Positions 21,174 to 29,947 of a stretch of 64,000 nt of DNA are shown piece after piece. A program made the position numbers and the translations under genes. Location: NCBI RefSeq assembly GCF_014334115.1, contig NZ_CP060494.1, forward strand, positions 62,001 to 126,000. The letters are read 5' to 3'. The first letter of the stretch is position 1. Every line of letters starts with the position of its first letter. This DNA is from Sphingosinithalassobacter sp. CS137. GTDB taxonomy: Bacteria; Pseudomonadota; Alphaproteobacteria; Sphingomonadales; Sphingomonadaceae. Under the pieces are notes generated by a model that saw nothing but the letters and a program-made list of their open reading frames with translations, searched no databases and was not told the origin of the DNA.

Positions 21174-21761
21174 ATGCGTGCCGAGACGCAGCGAGCGCAA
21201 CACGAATATGAGGTCGCGGCGCTCGAGTCCGATGAACTGGACTCGGCGGAGGATCGCGAGGGACAGCTCTTGTCGGGCGTCGTCAAATGGTTCGACGTCA
21301 CGCGCGGGTTCGGATTCGTCGTCGCCGACGATGGTACGGCCGGAGACATTCTCGTCCATTTCACTGTCTTGCAGGAACATGGCCGGCGCAGCCTCCCGGA
21401 AGGCGCGCGAATCGAATGCGTTGCGGTGCGCCGGGAGCGCGGCCTGCAGGCGCGCAGCATCACGGCGATCGATCTGAGCGAAGCAGTGGAGCCGCAGCGT
21501 CCGCGTTGCACCGAATCCGCGGACCGGCTGAAGCTGATCGCCTCCGCCGGGCCGTTCGAGCCGGTCGCGGTCAAGTGGTTCAATCGCCTGAAGGGCTATG
21601 GATTCCTGGTGCGTGAGTCGAAACCGGGCGATATATTCGTCCATATCGAGACGCTGCGGCGGGCCGGGATCGAGGAGGTTGAGCCCGGCGAGCCGCTGCG
21701 CGCGCGAATCGTCGAAGGCGAAAAAGGACCGCTCGCGGCGGCCGTCGAAAGGAACTGTTGA
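21174..21761 (+). CDS. Double cold-shock-domain protein
   Basis: A 195-residue protein with two cold-shock domains, which bind single-stranded RNA or DNA. Domain 1 (about 33-100) has [20 protein letters not shown] with DILVHFTVL; domain 2 (about 128-193) has [20 protein letters not shown] with DIFVHIETL. The RNP-like aromatic residues are kept in both. Two-domain Csp proteins are common in alphaproteobacteria; whether this one is cold-induced cannot be seen. The next gene starts 5 bp after its stop, so the two are probably co-transcribed. Confidence 0.93.
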   Translation: MRAETQRAQHEYEVAALESDELDSAEDREGQLLSGVVKWFDVTRGFGFVVADDGTAGDILVHFTVLQEHGRRSLPEGARIECVAVRRERGLQARSITAIDLSEAVEPQRPRCTESADRLKLIASAGPFEPVAVKWFNRLKGYGFLVRESKPGDIFVHIETLRRAGIEEVEPGEPLRARIVEGEKGPLAAAVERNC

Positions 21762-21765
21762 ACTC

Positions 21766-22269
21766 ATGATCCGTATGCGTGCTTTCGGAACCGCTCTCGC
21801 GGCCGGCTTCCTCGTGCTTGCCGCCGGCTGCCGCGGTGATGCAGGCGCGAACCAGTCGGCGGGCACTGTCGCCGCCGCGAAGATCCCGGTGACGATCGAA
21901 ACCGGGGAGGGCAGCCACACCTTCAATGCCGAGGTGGCGGCGACACGCCAGGAGCAGGACCGCGGGCTGATGTATCGCACCGATCTGGGGCCCGACGACG
22001 CCATGATCTTCACTCCCTATCCGGCGGAAGGCGGGCCGCCGCGCGAGGCGAGTTTCTGGATGCAGAACACGCCGACTCCGCTGGACATCATCTTCATCCG
22101 CGCGGACGGCACGATCGCGCGAATCGTCGAGAACACGATTCCCTATTCGCAGGATCGCATCCGCTCGGGCGAGCCGGTCAGCGCCGTGCTCGAGGTGGTG
22201 GGCGGACGCACCGCCGATCTCGGGATCTCCGAGGGCGATACCGTGCGCTGGCCGGGGCAGGGCGGCTGA
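21766..22269 (+). CDS. DUF192-family lipoprotein
   Basis: A 167-residue precursor with a lipobox (VLAAGCRG near residue 22) followed by a DUF192 domain: RQEQDRGLMYRTDLGPDDAM and FWMQNTPTPLDIIFIRADGT are typical. The family's biochemical role is not established. The ATG at 21766 is used; an ATG three codons later is possible. It is coupled to the cold-shock gene by position (5 bp gap), an arrangement that may simply reflect shared transcription. Confidence 0.88.
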   Translation: MIRMRAFGTALAAGFLVLAAGCRGDAGANQSAGTVAAAKIPVTIETGEGSHTFNAEVAATRQEQDRGLMYRTDLGPDDAMIFTPYPAEGGPPREASFWMQNTPTPLDIIFIRADGTIARIVENTIPYSQDRIRSGEPVSAVLEVVGGRTADLGISEGDTVRWPGQGG

Positions 22270-22365
22270 GTTCGGGCTGCCGGCACAGCGAAGCGGGCGC
22301 ACTGGCATGTCGCGGGATACAGCGGGCCATTGCCCGCCGCCCGCCTCCGGGCTAATCGGCGGACC

Positions 22366-22758
22366 ATGGGCATTTTGAAGTCGATCTTTACCTGGTGGGA
22401 TGGCGCCACCATCGGCACGCGTCTCAGCCTTCGCGGTATGGACAAGGTGGGCGAGGATTCGCTCGGCAACGTCTATTACGAGGGCGGCAAGGACGTACAT
22501 GGCCGACCCCGCCGCTGGGTGATCTACAGCGGCGCAAATGACGCGAGCCGCGTGCCGCCGGAATGGTTCGGCTGGCTCCACCATCAGATCGAGGAACGGC
22601 CTGACGCCGCGCTGCCGCCGGTGCGCGCCTGGCAGAAGCCGCCGGTGCCTAATCTCACGGGTACTGCGCTCGCCTATCGCCCCCCGGGCGCGCTCGACGC
22701 GGGCGGACAGCGGGTGCGCGCCACTGGCGACTATGAGGCGTGGACGCCCGACGCATGA
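22366..22758 (+). CDS. NDUFA12-type complex I accessory subunit
   Basis: A 130-residue homologue of mitochondrial NDUFA12 (B17.2), a peripheral subunit of NADH:ubiquinone oxidoreductase found in alphaproteobacteria and mitochondria. Family motifs are GTRLSLRGMDKVGEDSLGNV, YYEGG with RRWVIYSG, and VPPEWFGWLHHQIEERPD. The stop overlaps the next gene start by 4 nt (ATGA). Confidence 0.93.
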   Translation: MGILKSIFTWWDGATIGTRLSLRGMDKVGEDSLGNVYYEGGKDVHGRPRRWVIYSGANDASRVPPEWFGWLHHQIEERPDAALPPVRAWQKPPVPNLTGTALAYRPPGALDAGGQRVRATGDYEAWTPDA

Positions 22759-23447
22759 TGCGCATCGGGCCGATCGGGGGAGGCGCGGCGCTGCTGCTGC
22801 TGGTGCTCGCCGGCTGCTCAGGCGAATCGGAGGAAAACGGCAACGCCGCGATCGACGAGATCGTGACGAGCGCGGCACCGCCCGCGCCGGGGCTCGATGC
22901 GTCCGGTGCGGAGGTGGTGACCGTCGGCACGGGATCGGCCGCGCTCACCGAAGGCGCGACTCCGATGGCGGAGCGAGTCGCCGTGCTCGGCCTGCTCAAC
23001 AAGCGGAACGGCGAAACCCGCGAAGTGGAACTGCGGCCCGGTCAGGCGGCGCGATGGGGCGACATGATCGTGCGGCTGCGCGCGTGCGAAAAGACGGCAC
23101 CGTGGGAGCCGGATGAGTATACCGGCGCGTTCGTTCAGCTGGACGTCCAGCAGTTCGACGAGAGCTGGAACCGAGTGTTCTCCGGCTGGCTCTACAAGGA
23201 GCGGCCGGCGCTGAACGTCGTCCGCCACGGCATCTACGACGTGTGGCCCAAAAGCTGTGCGATGACTTTCCCCGACAGCGGCCCGGCGACGGTTTCGGCC
23301 GCCGCCGTGGCTTCGGGCGGCGGAACAGCCGCAGTCACCAGCCGGTCGAGTGCGCCGAATGCGCCTGCCGAGGACAGCGCGGAGAGCGCACCGGAGCCGA
23401 CGCCGCCTGCGGAGTCGCCGAGCGCCGAGGACAGCAGCGACAGATAA
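22755..23447 (+). CDS. DUF2155-domain lipoprotein with low-complexity tail
   Basis: A 230-residue precursor. It has a lipobox (LLVLAGCSGE), an acidic stretch, and a DUF2155 domain at about residues 75-175 (VLGLLNKRNGETREVELRPG, VRLRACEKTAPW, FSGWLYKERPALNVVRHGIY, VWPKSCAM). The last 60 or so residues are Ser/Ala/Pro/Glu repeats without domain character. The start ATGATG at 22755 overlaps the NDUFA12-type gene. The final 214 bp are antisense to the 3' end of aat, so the low-complexity tail is encoded opposite the aat tail. Function is unknown; it is often found beside aat and the NDUFA12 gene in alphaproteobacteria. Confidence 0.9.
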   Translation: MMRIGPIGGGAALLLLVLAGCSGESEENGNAAIDEIVTSAAPPAPGLDASGAEVVTVGTGSAALTEGATPMAERVAVLGLLNKRNGETREVELRPGQAARWGDMIVRLRACEKTAPWEPDEYTGAFVQLDVQQFDESWNRVFSGWLYKERPALNVVRHGIYDVWPKSCAMTFPDSGPATVSAAAVASGGGTAAVTSRSSAPNAPAEDSAESAPEPTPPAESPSAEDSSDR

Positions 23448-24010
23448 GCGTCGCGCGGGATTTCCACTGCGCCCATTGAGGCCAGGTGGTCGGTCTGAAA
23501 CTGGCAGTCGAGCAGCGTGAAGCCGCCGACCTTCAGCCGCGCGACCAGCCAGGCAAGCGCCACTTTCGATGCATCGCGAACGCGCGTGACCATGCTCTCG
23601 CCGAAAAAGGCGCGGCCCAGCGCAAGTCCATAGAGGCCGCCGGCCAGCCGGTCGCCGTCCCAGCATTCGATCGAATGGGCGAAGCCGCGGCGGTGAAGCC
23701 GAGTGAAGACCTGCGCGATCGGTCCGTTGATCCACGTATCCGGGCGGTCCTCCGACGCTTCGGCACAGAGCGCCAGCACGTCCTCGAACGCTGCGTCGGC
23801 GGTCAGTCGAAAGCGGTCGGCGACGATCGTCTTGCGCAGCGACTTGGAGAGATGAAAGCCGTCGAGCGGCAGCACGCCGCGCAGCTTGGGCTCCACCCAA
23901 TAGACACTCGAGGCGGCGCGATGGTCCGCCATGGGAAAAACGCCCATGGCATACGCCCGCAGCACCAGTTCGGGGTCGATTTCCTGACTATGCCGGATCG
24001 GGTGACTCAT
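23234..24010 (-). CDS. aat: Leucyl/phenylalanyl-tRNA-protein transferase
   Basis: A 258-residue enzyme of the N-end rule pathway that adds Leu or Phe to N-terminal Lys/Arg so that ClpS/ClpAP degrades the protein. Typical motifs are PELVLRAYAMGVFPMADHRA, KLRGVLPLDGFHLSKSLRKT, AFFGESMVTRVRDASKVALA and LLDCQFQTDHLASMGAVEIP. The ATG at 24010 gives the normal N-terminus MSHPIRHSQEIDPEL. The conserved part ends near residue 200; the remaining tail is Ala/Gly/Ser-rich and overlaps the DUF2155 gene on the other strand. It starts 4 bp after the ParA-like gene stops. Confidence 0.95.
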   Translation of the reverse strand: MSHPIRHSQEIDPELVLRAYAMGVFPMADHRAASSVYWVEPKLRGVLPLDGFHLSKSLRKTIVADRFRLTADAAFEDVLALCAEASEDRPDTWINGPIAQVFTRLHRRGFAHSIECWDGDRLAGGLYGLALGRAFFGESMVTRVRDASKVALAWLVARLKVGGFTLLDCQFQTDHLASMGAVEIPRDAYLSLLSSALGDSAGGVGSGALSALSSAGAFGALDRLVTAAVPPPEATAAAETVAGPLSGKVIAQLLGHTS

Positions 24011-24014
24011 CGGG

Positions 24015-24746
24015 TCAGGACTGCGCCGCCAGCCGCCGCTCGATCGCCTGCCAGAGATCGGCGAAGGCACGCGCGGCGGCGGTGCGCGGCGCGAAGCCCC
24101 CGACGGGCCGACGCCGGACCGCCATCGATTCGACGATGCTCGCCATCGGGATCACCGGCCAGTCGGGATGATGCTCCAAGGCTTCGGCGTGGAGCTTGCG
24201 CCGCCGGTCGACCATCGAATGGACCGGCATCAGCGCAGTCTTGCCCTTCTGCTTGCCGAGATGCCGCGACACTTCCTCGAACGCGCGGGCGGAGAGTGGG
24301 GAGGGGATCACGGGCACGACGATCAGATCGGCGGCACGCATCACCTGCTCGCTGGTTTCGGTGAGCCCCGGCGGACAATCGAGCAGCATCCTATCATAGG
24401 CCTTGTCGAGCTGGCCCAGCAGCTTGGCGAGCCGCTTCTTCTTGTCGATCTCGTGGAACAGCAGGTCGAGCGTGCGCAGCGAGGTGTCGGCGGGGATCAG
24501 GTCGAGCCGTTCGATGTCGGTGCGGCAGACCAGCTTCGATGGCTCGATGTCCTTGGTGAAGACCGCCTGCGCCGGATCCTTCGCCTTGGGCTGTACTCCG
24601 GCGAGGTAGGTCGAGGCGGCCTGGGGATCGAGATCCCACAACAAAGTCCGCCGCGCCGAGGTGATCGCCGAACACCAGGCGAGATTGACCGCGAGAGTCG
24701 TTTTCCCGACGCCGCCCTTCAGGCTGTAGATCGCGATGGTCGCCAA
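24015..24746 (-). CDS. ParA/MinD-family ATPase
   Basis: A 243-residue deviant-Walker ATPase. The motif YSLKGGVGKTTLAVNLAW near residue 9 contains both lysines, LLWDLDPQAASTYL is the A' motif, and LLDCPPGLTETSEQVMRAAD is the Walker B region. No partner ParB or parS-like site is visible, so it is probably a stand-alone ParA-like protein, not a chromosome-partition ParA. The TTG at 24746 is chosen because GGAGG lies nine bases upstream and the strand-loop motif begins directly after it. It is transcribed just before aat. Confidence 0.87.
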   Translation of the reverse strand: MATIAIYSLKGGVGKTTLAVNLAWCSAITSARRTLLWDLDPQAASTYLAGVQPKAKDPAQAVFTKDIEPSKLVCRTDIERLDLIPADTSLRTLDLLFHEIDKKKRLAKLLGQLDKAYDRMLLDCPPGLTETSEQVMRAADLIVVPVIPSPLSARAFEEVSRHLGKQKGKTALMPVHSMVDRRRKLHAEALEHHPDWPVIPMASIVESMAVRRRPVGGFAPRTAAARAFADLWQAIERRLAAQS

Positions 24747-24808
24747 GCCCCGATTCCTCCGCTTTTCGACTACCCCGAAGGTGCAGCCTGCGCGCCGCGG
24801 GTGCAACG

Positions 24809-24840
24809 AAAAAGGGCCGGCGAATCGCTTCGCCGGCCCC
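24809..24840 (-). terminator. Terminator after the small lipoprotein gene
   Basis: GGGCCGGCGAA pairs with TTCGCCGGCCC over a four-base loop and is followed on the minus strand by TTTTTC. It separates the lipoprotein gene (stop at 24866) from the ParA-like gene. Confidence 0.9.
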
Positions 24841-24865
24841 GCTGGTGATGGAGTTTCGCGCCCGA

Positions 24866-25252
24866 TCAGGTGCTGCAGGTGAGCGTCGGCCCTTCGGGCT
24901 GGTCGAGTGTCACGCCGGTGCGGTCGCCGGTGAGCGTATAGCCTTCGCCGGTGTAGGGCTGGCCGGCGGCTTCGGCGCGCAGCATCGTGCCGGTCGGCGC
25001 CTCGGGATCGACGCGCAGATTGGCCTGCTCGTCGCCGGTGAAGAAGTCGACGGCGATGACTTCGTTGCCCGGCTGGCAGCGGAAGGTGACGCTGGCGCTG
25101 ATCGCCGGCGGCAGCTCGACCGGCGCGGCGTTCGCCAGCTCGGACGCCATCGGATCGGGCGCGCGGCTGTCGACTTCCTCGACCTCGTTCTGGCAGGCCG
25201 CGAGCGAGAGAAGCGCAGCGGCGGCGGCGGTGCAAAGGGTGAATTTCTTCAT
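24866..25252 (-). CDS. Small lipoprotein, MliC-like domain possible
   Basis: A 128-residue precursor with a signal peptide and lipobox (MKKFTLCTAAAAALLSLAAC). The mature part has a Cys pair (TFRCQPGNEVIAVDFFTGDE near the middle and a C-terminal TLTCST) and a short all-beta look (AAGQPYTGEGYTLTGDR), which resembles the MliC lysozyme-inhibitor fold. That family call is tentative. It is monocistronic, with a good terminator. Confidence 0.68.
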   Translation of the reverse strand: MKKFTLCTAAAAALLSLAACQNEVEEVDSRAPDPMASELANAAPVELPPAISASVTFRCQPGNEVIAVDFFTGDEQANLRVDPEAPTGTMLRAEAAGQPYTGEGYTLTGDRTGVTLDQPEGPTLTCST

Positions 25253-25386
25253 AGGATATGCTTCGCTGATGCAGCAACAATCGTCAAGATAGGGCTTGTT
25301 GCGGGGGTTGTGAGTTTTTGCATCGCAATGATGCCGATCGGTTCAGGTTCGCGTAACAATATAACTTGTCGCGTGCAAGGCCGCAC

Positions 25387-26706
25387 TCATTCGTGAAACT
25401 CGCTTGCCTCGGGGATGCGGCCGAAAGCGATGCCGGTGCCGATCCGATCGAGCCGCCCTCCGTTGAGCGGGCCGACGCTCACGGCGTTGCGGCCGAAGCG
25501 CGCGTTGAGCCGGTCCATCGCCCGGCTGAGCGCAAGCGTGCGCGTCTCGCGCGCGAGCGGATCGCCCGGATCGAGCGCGGCGAACAGCGAGCCCTGATCG
25601 GCGCCGACGGGCTCTATCTCGCACAGAGTGACACCGATCATGCGCAGGCGGAACCCGCCCGGACGCGCGCGCCCCGCCTCGGCGAGCCGCGGCCAGAGCC
25701 GGTCGAGCGCGGCGAGGATCGCGAAACTGTCCTGCGTGGCGGGCAGGCGGACGCTGGTGCGCCAGACGGTCTTGTCGTCCTCGAACCGGCCATGGAGCAC
25801 GAGCAGCCGGCTGCGATATTCCTTGCGGCGCAGCCGGGCCGCGGCCTTGAGCGCGAGGCGCCGCGCAGTGAGCCGGGCCGGCTCCAGCCCGCGCCGCTGC
25901 GGCGACAGGACGTGGCTGTGGCCGATGGTGCGGCTTTGCGTCGGCTTTTCGGGCAAGTCGAAGCCATGGAGCAGATACCACAGCCGGTCGCCGTTCACCC
26001 CGCCCCAGGCGCTCCCCGCCTCGCGCGGGCGGCGGGCGCAGAGCTGGCGGATGTCGAGGATGCCGTCCTGCGCCAGCCGCCGCTCCATCTTGGCGCCGAT
26101 CCCGGCGATGTCGCGCAGCTTGAGCGGGTAGAGCGCGTGCGGCAGCATGTCGGCGGTCAGCACCACCAGCCCGTCGGGCTTGCGCAGATCCGACGCGAGC
26201 TTCGCGAGCAGCCGGTTGGGCGCAATGCCGATCGAACTGGTGAGGCATTCGCCCACATTGGCGCGGATGCCCGCCTTGATCCGCCCTGCCAGCGCCACCG
26301 CCGCCTCGGGGCTGTTCTCATTGTCGAGCAGCCGGCAGGCGACTTCGTCGATCGAACAGACTTTGTCGACCGGGACATGGCGCCAGACCTCGGCGATCAC
26401 GGCTTCGTGAAAGGCGACGTAGCGATCGTGCCGGGCGGGCGTGATGACGAGATCGCGGCACTTGCGCTTCGCTTCCCACACCGGCGTGCCGGTGCCGATG
26501 CCGAAGCGCTTCGCTTCGACCGAAGCGGCGATGGCGACGGTGGTGTCGGCATCGACCGGCGCGACGATCACCGGCCGCCCGCGCAATTCGGGCTGGAGCT
26601 GCTGCTCGACGCTGGCGAAATAGCTGTTGAGATCGAGAAACAGCCAGCGCAGCGGGCGGGGCGGCAGCGCAAGCGGCTTCGCTTCGCAGTTTTCGCGGCG
26701 ATTCAT
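25387..26706 (-). CDS. Y-family DNA polymerase
   Basis: A 439-residue translesion polymerase. The palm motifs are LRWLFLDLNSYFASVEQQLQ near residue 20 and VDKVCSIDEVACRLL near residue 120, with the metal-binding Asp and Glu kept. A helix-hairpin-helix region (LRDIAGIGAKMERRLAQDGI) and a little-finger domain follow. It is longer than DinB and is not beside imuA or dnaE2. The final segment (DRIGTGIAFGRIPEASEFHE) lacks an obvious beta-clamp motif. ATG 26706 is used, with no clear ribosome-binding site; 26736 would add ten residues. Confidence 0.9.
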   Translation of the reverse strand: MNRRENCEAKPLALPPRPLRWLFLDLNSYFASVEQQLQPELRGRPVIVAPVDADTTVAIAASVEAKRFGIGTGTPVWEAKRKCRDLVITPARHDRYVAFHEAVIAEVWRHVPVDKVCSIDEVACRLLDNENSPEAAVALAGRIKAGIRANVGECLTSSIGIAPNRLLAKLASDLRKPDGLVVLTADMLPHALYPLKLRDIAGIGAKMERRLAQDGILDIRQLCARRPREAGSAWGGVNGDRLWYLLHGFDLPEKPTQSRTIGHSHVLSPQRRGLEPARLTARRLALKAAARLRRKEYRSRLLVLHGRFEDDKTVWRTSVRLPATQDSFAILAALDRLWPRLAEAGRARPGGFRLRMIGVTLCEIEPVGADQGSLFAALDPGDPLARETRTLALSRAMDRLNARFGRNAVSVGPLNGGRLDRIGTGIAFGRIPEASEFHE

Positions 26707-26880
26707 CGCGAAAGTTGCGCCCGGCTGTTCGATCATTGCGCGACTCGCAAGAGGGATGCGGAACAATAGCGGAACGCACGCCTGTAGGACAGTCCCGCCG
26801 AGCGCCCTGCAACGCGACGCCTGCGTTGACGGCGGCGGCGGCGGAAGACAGGGTTCGTGCGCTTGCGACAGGAGAGGCGG

Positions 26881-27375
26881 ATGCGCGTGTTGATGGCGGG
26901 GATAGCGGCGGCGCTGCTGGCGGGATGCGGCGGCGGCGAAGAGGCGTTGCCGGCGAACGACGCGGTCGAGGAGAATGTCTCGACACTGGCAGGCGGTCCG
27001 ATGCTCGGACCCGTCGATCTGTCCCAGCCGGTGCGCGCCTTCGGCAACGATCCCTATTGGATGGTCGATCTGGCGCCCGGCACAATCTATTATTTCGACC
27101 ATGCCGGCGACGCGCCCGAGCCGCAGCAGCTCTATTTCGTCGCGCCCGAACTGACCGGCGACAGCGCCGTCTACACCACCCAGAACACCGAAGGCACTCC
27201 GGCGGTGCTGACGCTGACCGTCGAACCCTGCACCGAGGCGGGCACGCCCGAGAACGCACTGCCGCTGACCGCGCAGCTGCGGCTGGGGGACGTGCTGCTC
27301 CGCGGCTGCGCGGGGCAGGGGCTGGAGGATGCCGAAGCCGATCCGACGGCGGCGAACGAAACGGCGGCGGAGTAG
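26881..27375 (+). CDS. Small lipoprotein, COG3650-like
   Basis: A 164-residue precursor with lipobox LLAGCGGGEE and a domain that contains RAFGNDPYWMVDLAPGTIYY, recalling the GNEPFW signature of COG3650-type lipoproteins. Two Cys residues in the C-terminal half (EPCTEAG and LRGCAGQG) could form a disulfide. The tail is acidic. The ATG at 26881 has AGGAGAGGCGG just upstream. Function unknown. Confidence 0.7.
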   Translation: MRVLMAGIAAALLAGCGGGEEALPANDAVEENVSTLAGGPMLGPVDLSQPVRAFGNDPYWMVDLAPGTIYYFDHAGDAPEPQQLYFVAPELTGDSAVYTTQNTEGTPAVLTLTVEPCTEAGTPENALPLTAQLRLGDVLLRGCAGQGLEDAEADPTAANETAAE

Positions 27376-27447
27376 CGGACCGAACCGACAGCGCCCTCAA
27401 GTTTCGCTTGCTTGCCGAGGCGCCGCCTGCGTCCCTATCTAGCGGCC

Positions 27448-28446
27448 ATGCATGCGACTTCCGACACGCTCGCCCTTATCGGCAACACGCCGCTCGTGCG
27501 CCTGAAGGGGCCGAGCGAGGCCAGCGGCTGCGACATTTTCGGCAAGTGCGAATTCGCCAATCCCGGCGCTTCGGTGAAGGACCGGGCGGCGCTGTTCATC
27601 GTCCAGGACGCCGAGGCGCGCGGGCTGATCGAGCCGGGCGGCACGATCGTCGAGGGGACGGCGGGGAACACCGGCATCGGGCTGGCGCTGGTCGCCAACG
27701 CCAAGGGCTATCGGACGATCATCGTCATGCCCGAGACGCAGAGCCGCGAGAAGATGGACACGCTGCGCGCGCTGGGCGCCGAGCTCGTCCTGGTTCCGGC
27801 CGCACCCTATTCGAACCCCGGCCATTTCGTGCACACCAGCCGCCGCATCGCCGAGGAGACGCCGAACGCGATCTGGGCCAATCAGTTCGACAATATCGCC
27901 AACCGCAAGGCGCATATCGTCGGCACCGCCGAGGAGATCTGGCAGCAGATGGAAGGCCGGGTCGACGGTTTCACCTGCGCGGTGGGGACCGGCGGCACGC
28001 TGGCCGGCGTGGGGTTGGGGCTGAAGGAGAAGGATCCCGATGTCACCATCGCGCTCAGCGATCCGCATGGCGCCGCGCTGTACGAATATTATGCGCATGG
28101 CGAGCTGAAATCCGAAGGATCGTCGGTCGCCGAGGGGATCGGGCAGGGGCGGATCACCGCCAATCTGGAAGGCGCGCCGGTCGATACGCAGTTTCGCATT
28201 TCCGACGAGGAAGGGCTCGAATGGGTGCGCCGGCTGCTCGACGAGGAGGGGCTGTGCCTGGGCCTTTCGTCGGGAATCAACGTGGCGGGCGCGGTGCGGC
28301 TGGGGCGCGAGCTGGGGCCGGGCAAGCGCATCGCCACCATCCTGTGCGACACCGGATTTCGATATCTGTCGTCGCTGTACAATCCCGAGTGGCTGGCGGC
28401 GAAGGGGCTGCCGGTTCCGCTGCGTCTCGAACAGGAACGTTCCTGA
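27448..28446 (+). CDS. cysK: Cysteine synthase A
   Basis: A 332-residue PLP enzyme that converts O-acetylserine and sulfide to cysteine. The PLP lysine lies in FANPGASVKDRAALFIVQDA, the substrate loop is EGTAGNTGIGLALVANAKGY and the phosphate loop is AVGTGGTLAGVGLGL. Length and motifs fit the alphaproteobacterial CysK type. It has no obvious partner genes; cysE is not in the window. Confidence 0.93.
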   Translation: MHATSDTLALIGNTPLVRLKGPSEASGCDIFGKCEFANPGASVKDRAALFIVQDAEARGLIEPGGTIVEGTAGNTGIGLALVANAKGYRTIIVMPETQSREKMDTLRALGAELVLVPAAPYSNPGHFVHTSRRIAEETPNAIWANQFDNIANRKAHIVGTAEEIWQQMEGRVDGFTCAVGTGGTLAGVGLGLKEKDPDVTIALSDPHGAALYEYYAHGELKSEGSSVAEGIGQGRITANLEGAPVDTQFRISDEEGLEWVRRLLDEEGLCLGLSSGINVAGAVRLGRELGPGKRIATILCDTGFRYLSSLYNPEWLAAKGLPVPLRLEQERS

Positions 28447-28490
28447 AGGATGACAGCGCCGATTTCCGGCGTTACATTTATGCCACAGTG

Positions 28491-28877
28491 ATGAGACCGG
28501 GTTCGCAGGATTCAGCACAGGCGATGCAGCGCGTTCGGGTCGGCATGACCGGGCTGGCGATGGTGCTCATCCTGATGGGGCTCGCCAGCGCGATCTTCAC
28601 TTCGGCCAATCGCGACGATCCGGTGTCCGCGGTGGGGGCGCCCAAGGCCGATGTCGTCGCGAACATGACGGCCGAGAGCAGCGGCAACACCACCGCCGAG
28701 CAGAGCGACGAGCCGCTCGCCGAGCTGGGCGTCGCGCCGCCGAGCACCGCCGCGACCGAATCGGTCGACGCTTCGGCGATCGCCCGGCAGCTCGAGGCGC
28801 AGCGCGCGGCACAGCGCGAAGCAGGCGAGGCGGCGCTGCGCGCGGAGGCGGAATCCCAGGCGGAGCGGGAGCGCTAG
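28491..28877 (+). CDS. Small membrane-anchored protein, unknown
   Basis: A 128-residue protein with one N-terminal membrane helix (VGMTGLAMVLILMGLASAIF at about 17-36), a Ser/Thr/Glu-rich middle and an Ala/Glu/Arg-rich C-terminal helix likely to be a coiled coil (RQLEAQRAAQREAGEAALRA). It lies 44 bp after cysK. No clear ribosome-binding site supports ATG 28491, and an internal ATG at 28524 is possible. I do not recognise the family. Confidence 0.55.
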   Translation: MRPGSQDSAQAMQRVRVGMTGLAMVLILMGLASAIFTSANRDDPVSAVGAPKADVVANMTAESSGNTTAEQSDEPLAELGVAPPSTAATESVDASAIARQLEAQRAAQREAGEAALRAEAESQAERER

Positions 28878-29266
28878 GCGCGGCCCGCCGGGCCACTTCT
28901 TGCAGGACAGGGGCTCAACGGCGCCGGGCACCCCGAACCGCATTGGCCCCACAAGCATTTGCCTCACCAGGGCGCGCGAGGCGCGATGGGAGACCGGCCG
29001 TGCGCCGCAAGGCCGGGGCGCTTACGGTCCACCATTCCCTCCGCAACAGGCGCGGCCCCTCTCTGCATCGCCGGGGCACCTGCTGAGCGCGCGGCTGATC
29101 CGTCGAGCATGCGCCGCCGAAGCGGAGTCTCACGCGACGGCGGCGGGCATTTCGGGGATCGCGGGGGATTTGCCCCCATTCCGGCCGCAGCGGCGCGATT
29201 AACCATGTATCTGCCGGAGAAGGGGGAAAACGAACAAAGAACAAAAGCAGAAGTTAAATAAAACTC
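28878..29266. other. Gene-free upstream region of mraZ
   Basis: No gene is supportable here. Sequence composition becomes A-rich toward 29215-29265, which probably marks the dcw promoter region. I looked for RNase P RNA, which can be found near mraZ in this class, and did not find its conserved blocks on either strand. Confidence 0.4.
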
Positions 29267-29291
29267 TGGTGGCAAAAGGGGCTGAGTGGGG
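29267..29291 (+). promoter_or_regulatory. Three MraZ-box-like repeats upstream of mraZ
   Basis: TGGTG (29267), AGGGG (29277) and TGGGG (29287) are spaced exactly 10 bp apart, on one face of the helix. MraZ binds TGGGN boxes with five-base spacers near its own promoter, so this is the expected operator for autoregulation of the dcw cluster. The site lies about 170 bp before mraZ. Confidence 0.6.
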
Positions 29292-29461
29292 CTAATTCCC
29301 CTGTAATCCCCGTCTGGCCCGTTGCCTCCCAATGCGTTTCTTGCTACCAATGATGGTTAAGGGGGCACGTCCCTTTTCTCCGTCGGCTGGGTGCAGCCGG
29401 GGCCGGTCACGCGACCGCGCTTCCCGGGGCGGGAAAGTGCGTGCCTCGTGCAGGGGTGCGC

Positions 29462-29947
29462 GTGACGGATCGGGAACTCTACGAAGGCTTCGCGCTGCAG
29501 TCGGTCGACGAAAAGGGTCGCGTCGCGATCCCCGCCGACCTGCGCAACGCGGCCGAGCGGAATTCCGACGTGCGCCAGGTCGTCGTCGGCATGAGCGAAA
29601 TCGATCCCTGCCTCACTGCCTATGATCTTGCCTGGTCGAAGGAGCTGCATGCGCGGCTCGAGCGCATCGAGCGGCTGGCGATCGACCGCGGCGAAACCGT
29701 CGATCTGCGCGCCAAGCGCCGCGCCTTCGGTCAGGTGGAAAAGGCGCCGTTCGACGGCAGCGGCCGCTTCGTGCTGCCCACCTTCTTCCGCCAGAAGGCG
29801 AAGATCGGCCGCTGGGCCTTTTTCTCCGGCGCGGGCGATACTTTCGACATCTGGGCGCCCGAGCAGCTGATGCAGGCGCCCGACGTCGATCCCTTCCTGC
29901 GCGAGATGTGCGAATTCCTGTGCCAGCAGAAGGGAGTCGCGCTGTGA
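29462..29947 (+). CDS. mraZ: Transcriptional regulator MraZ
   Basis: A 161-residue two-SpoVT/AbrB-domain DNA-binding protein that represses the dcw cluster. Both DXXXR-type motifs can be seen: [18 protein letters not shown] near residue 15 and [20 protein letters not shown] near residue 95. The GTG at 29462 gives [19 protein letters not shown]; a GTG two codons upstream is possible. Its stop overlaps rsmH by 4 nt (GTGA). Confidence 0.95.
   Translation: MTDRELYEGFALQSVDEKGRVAIPADLRNAAERNSDVRQVVVGMSEIDPCLTAYDLAWSKELHARLERIERLAIDRGETVDLRAKRRAFGQVEKAPFDGSGRFVLPTFFRQKAKIGRWAFFSGAGDTFDIWAPEQLMQAPDVDPFLREMCEFLCQQKGVAL

Noticed and set aside
24015..24746. Chromosome-partition ParA with nearby origin
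   Set aside because: No parB follows and no parS-like sites or DnaA boxes cluster here, so an origin is not supported.
28878..29266. RNase P RNA upstream of mraZ
   Set aside because: The conserved blocks (GAGGAAAGTC and ACAGAAA types) are absent on both strands.
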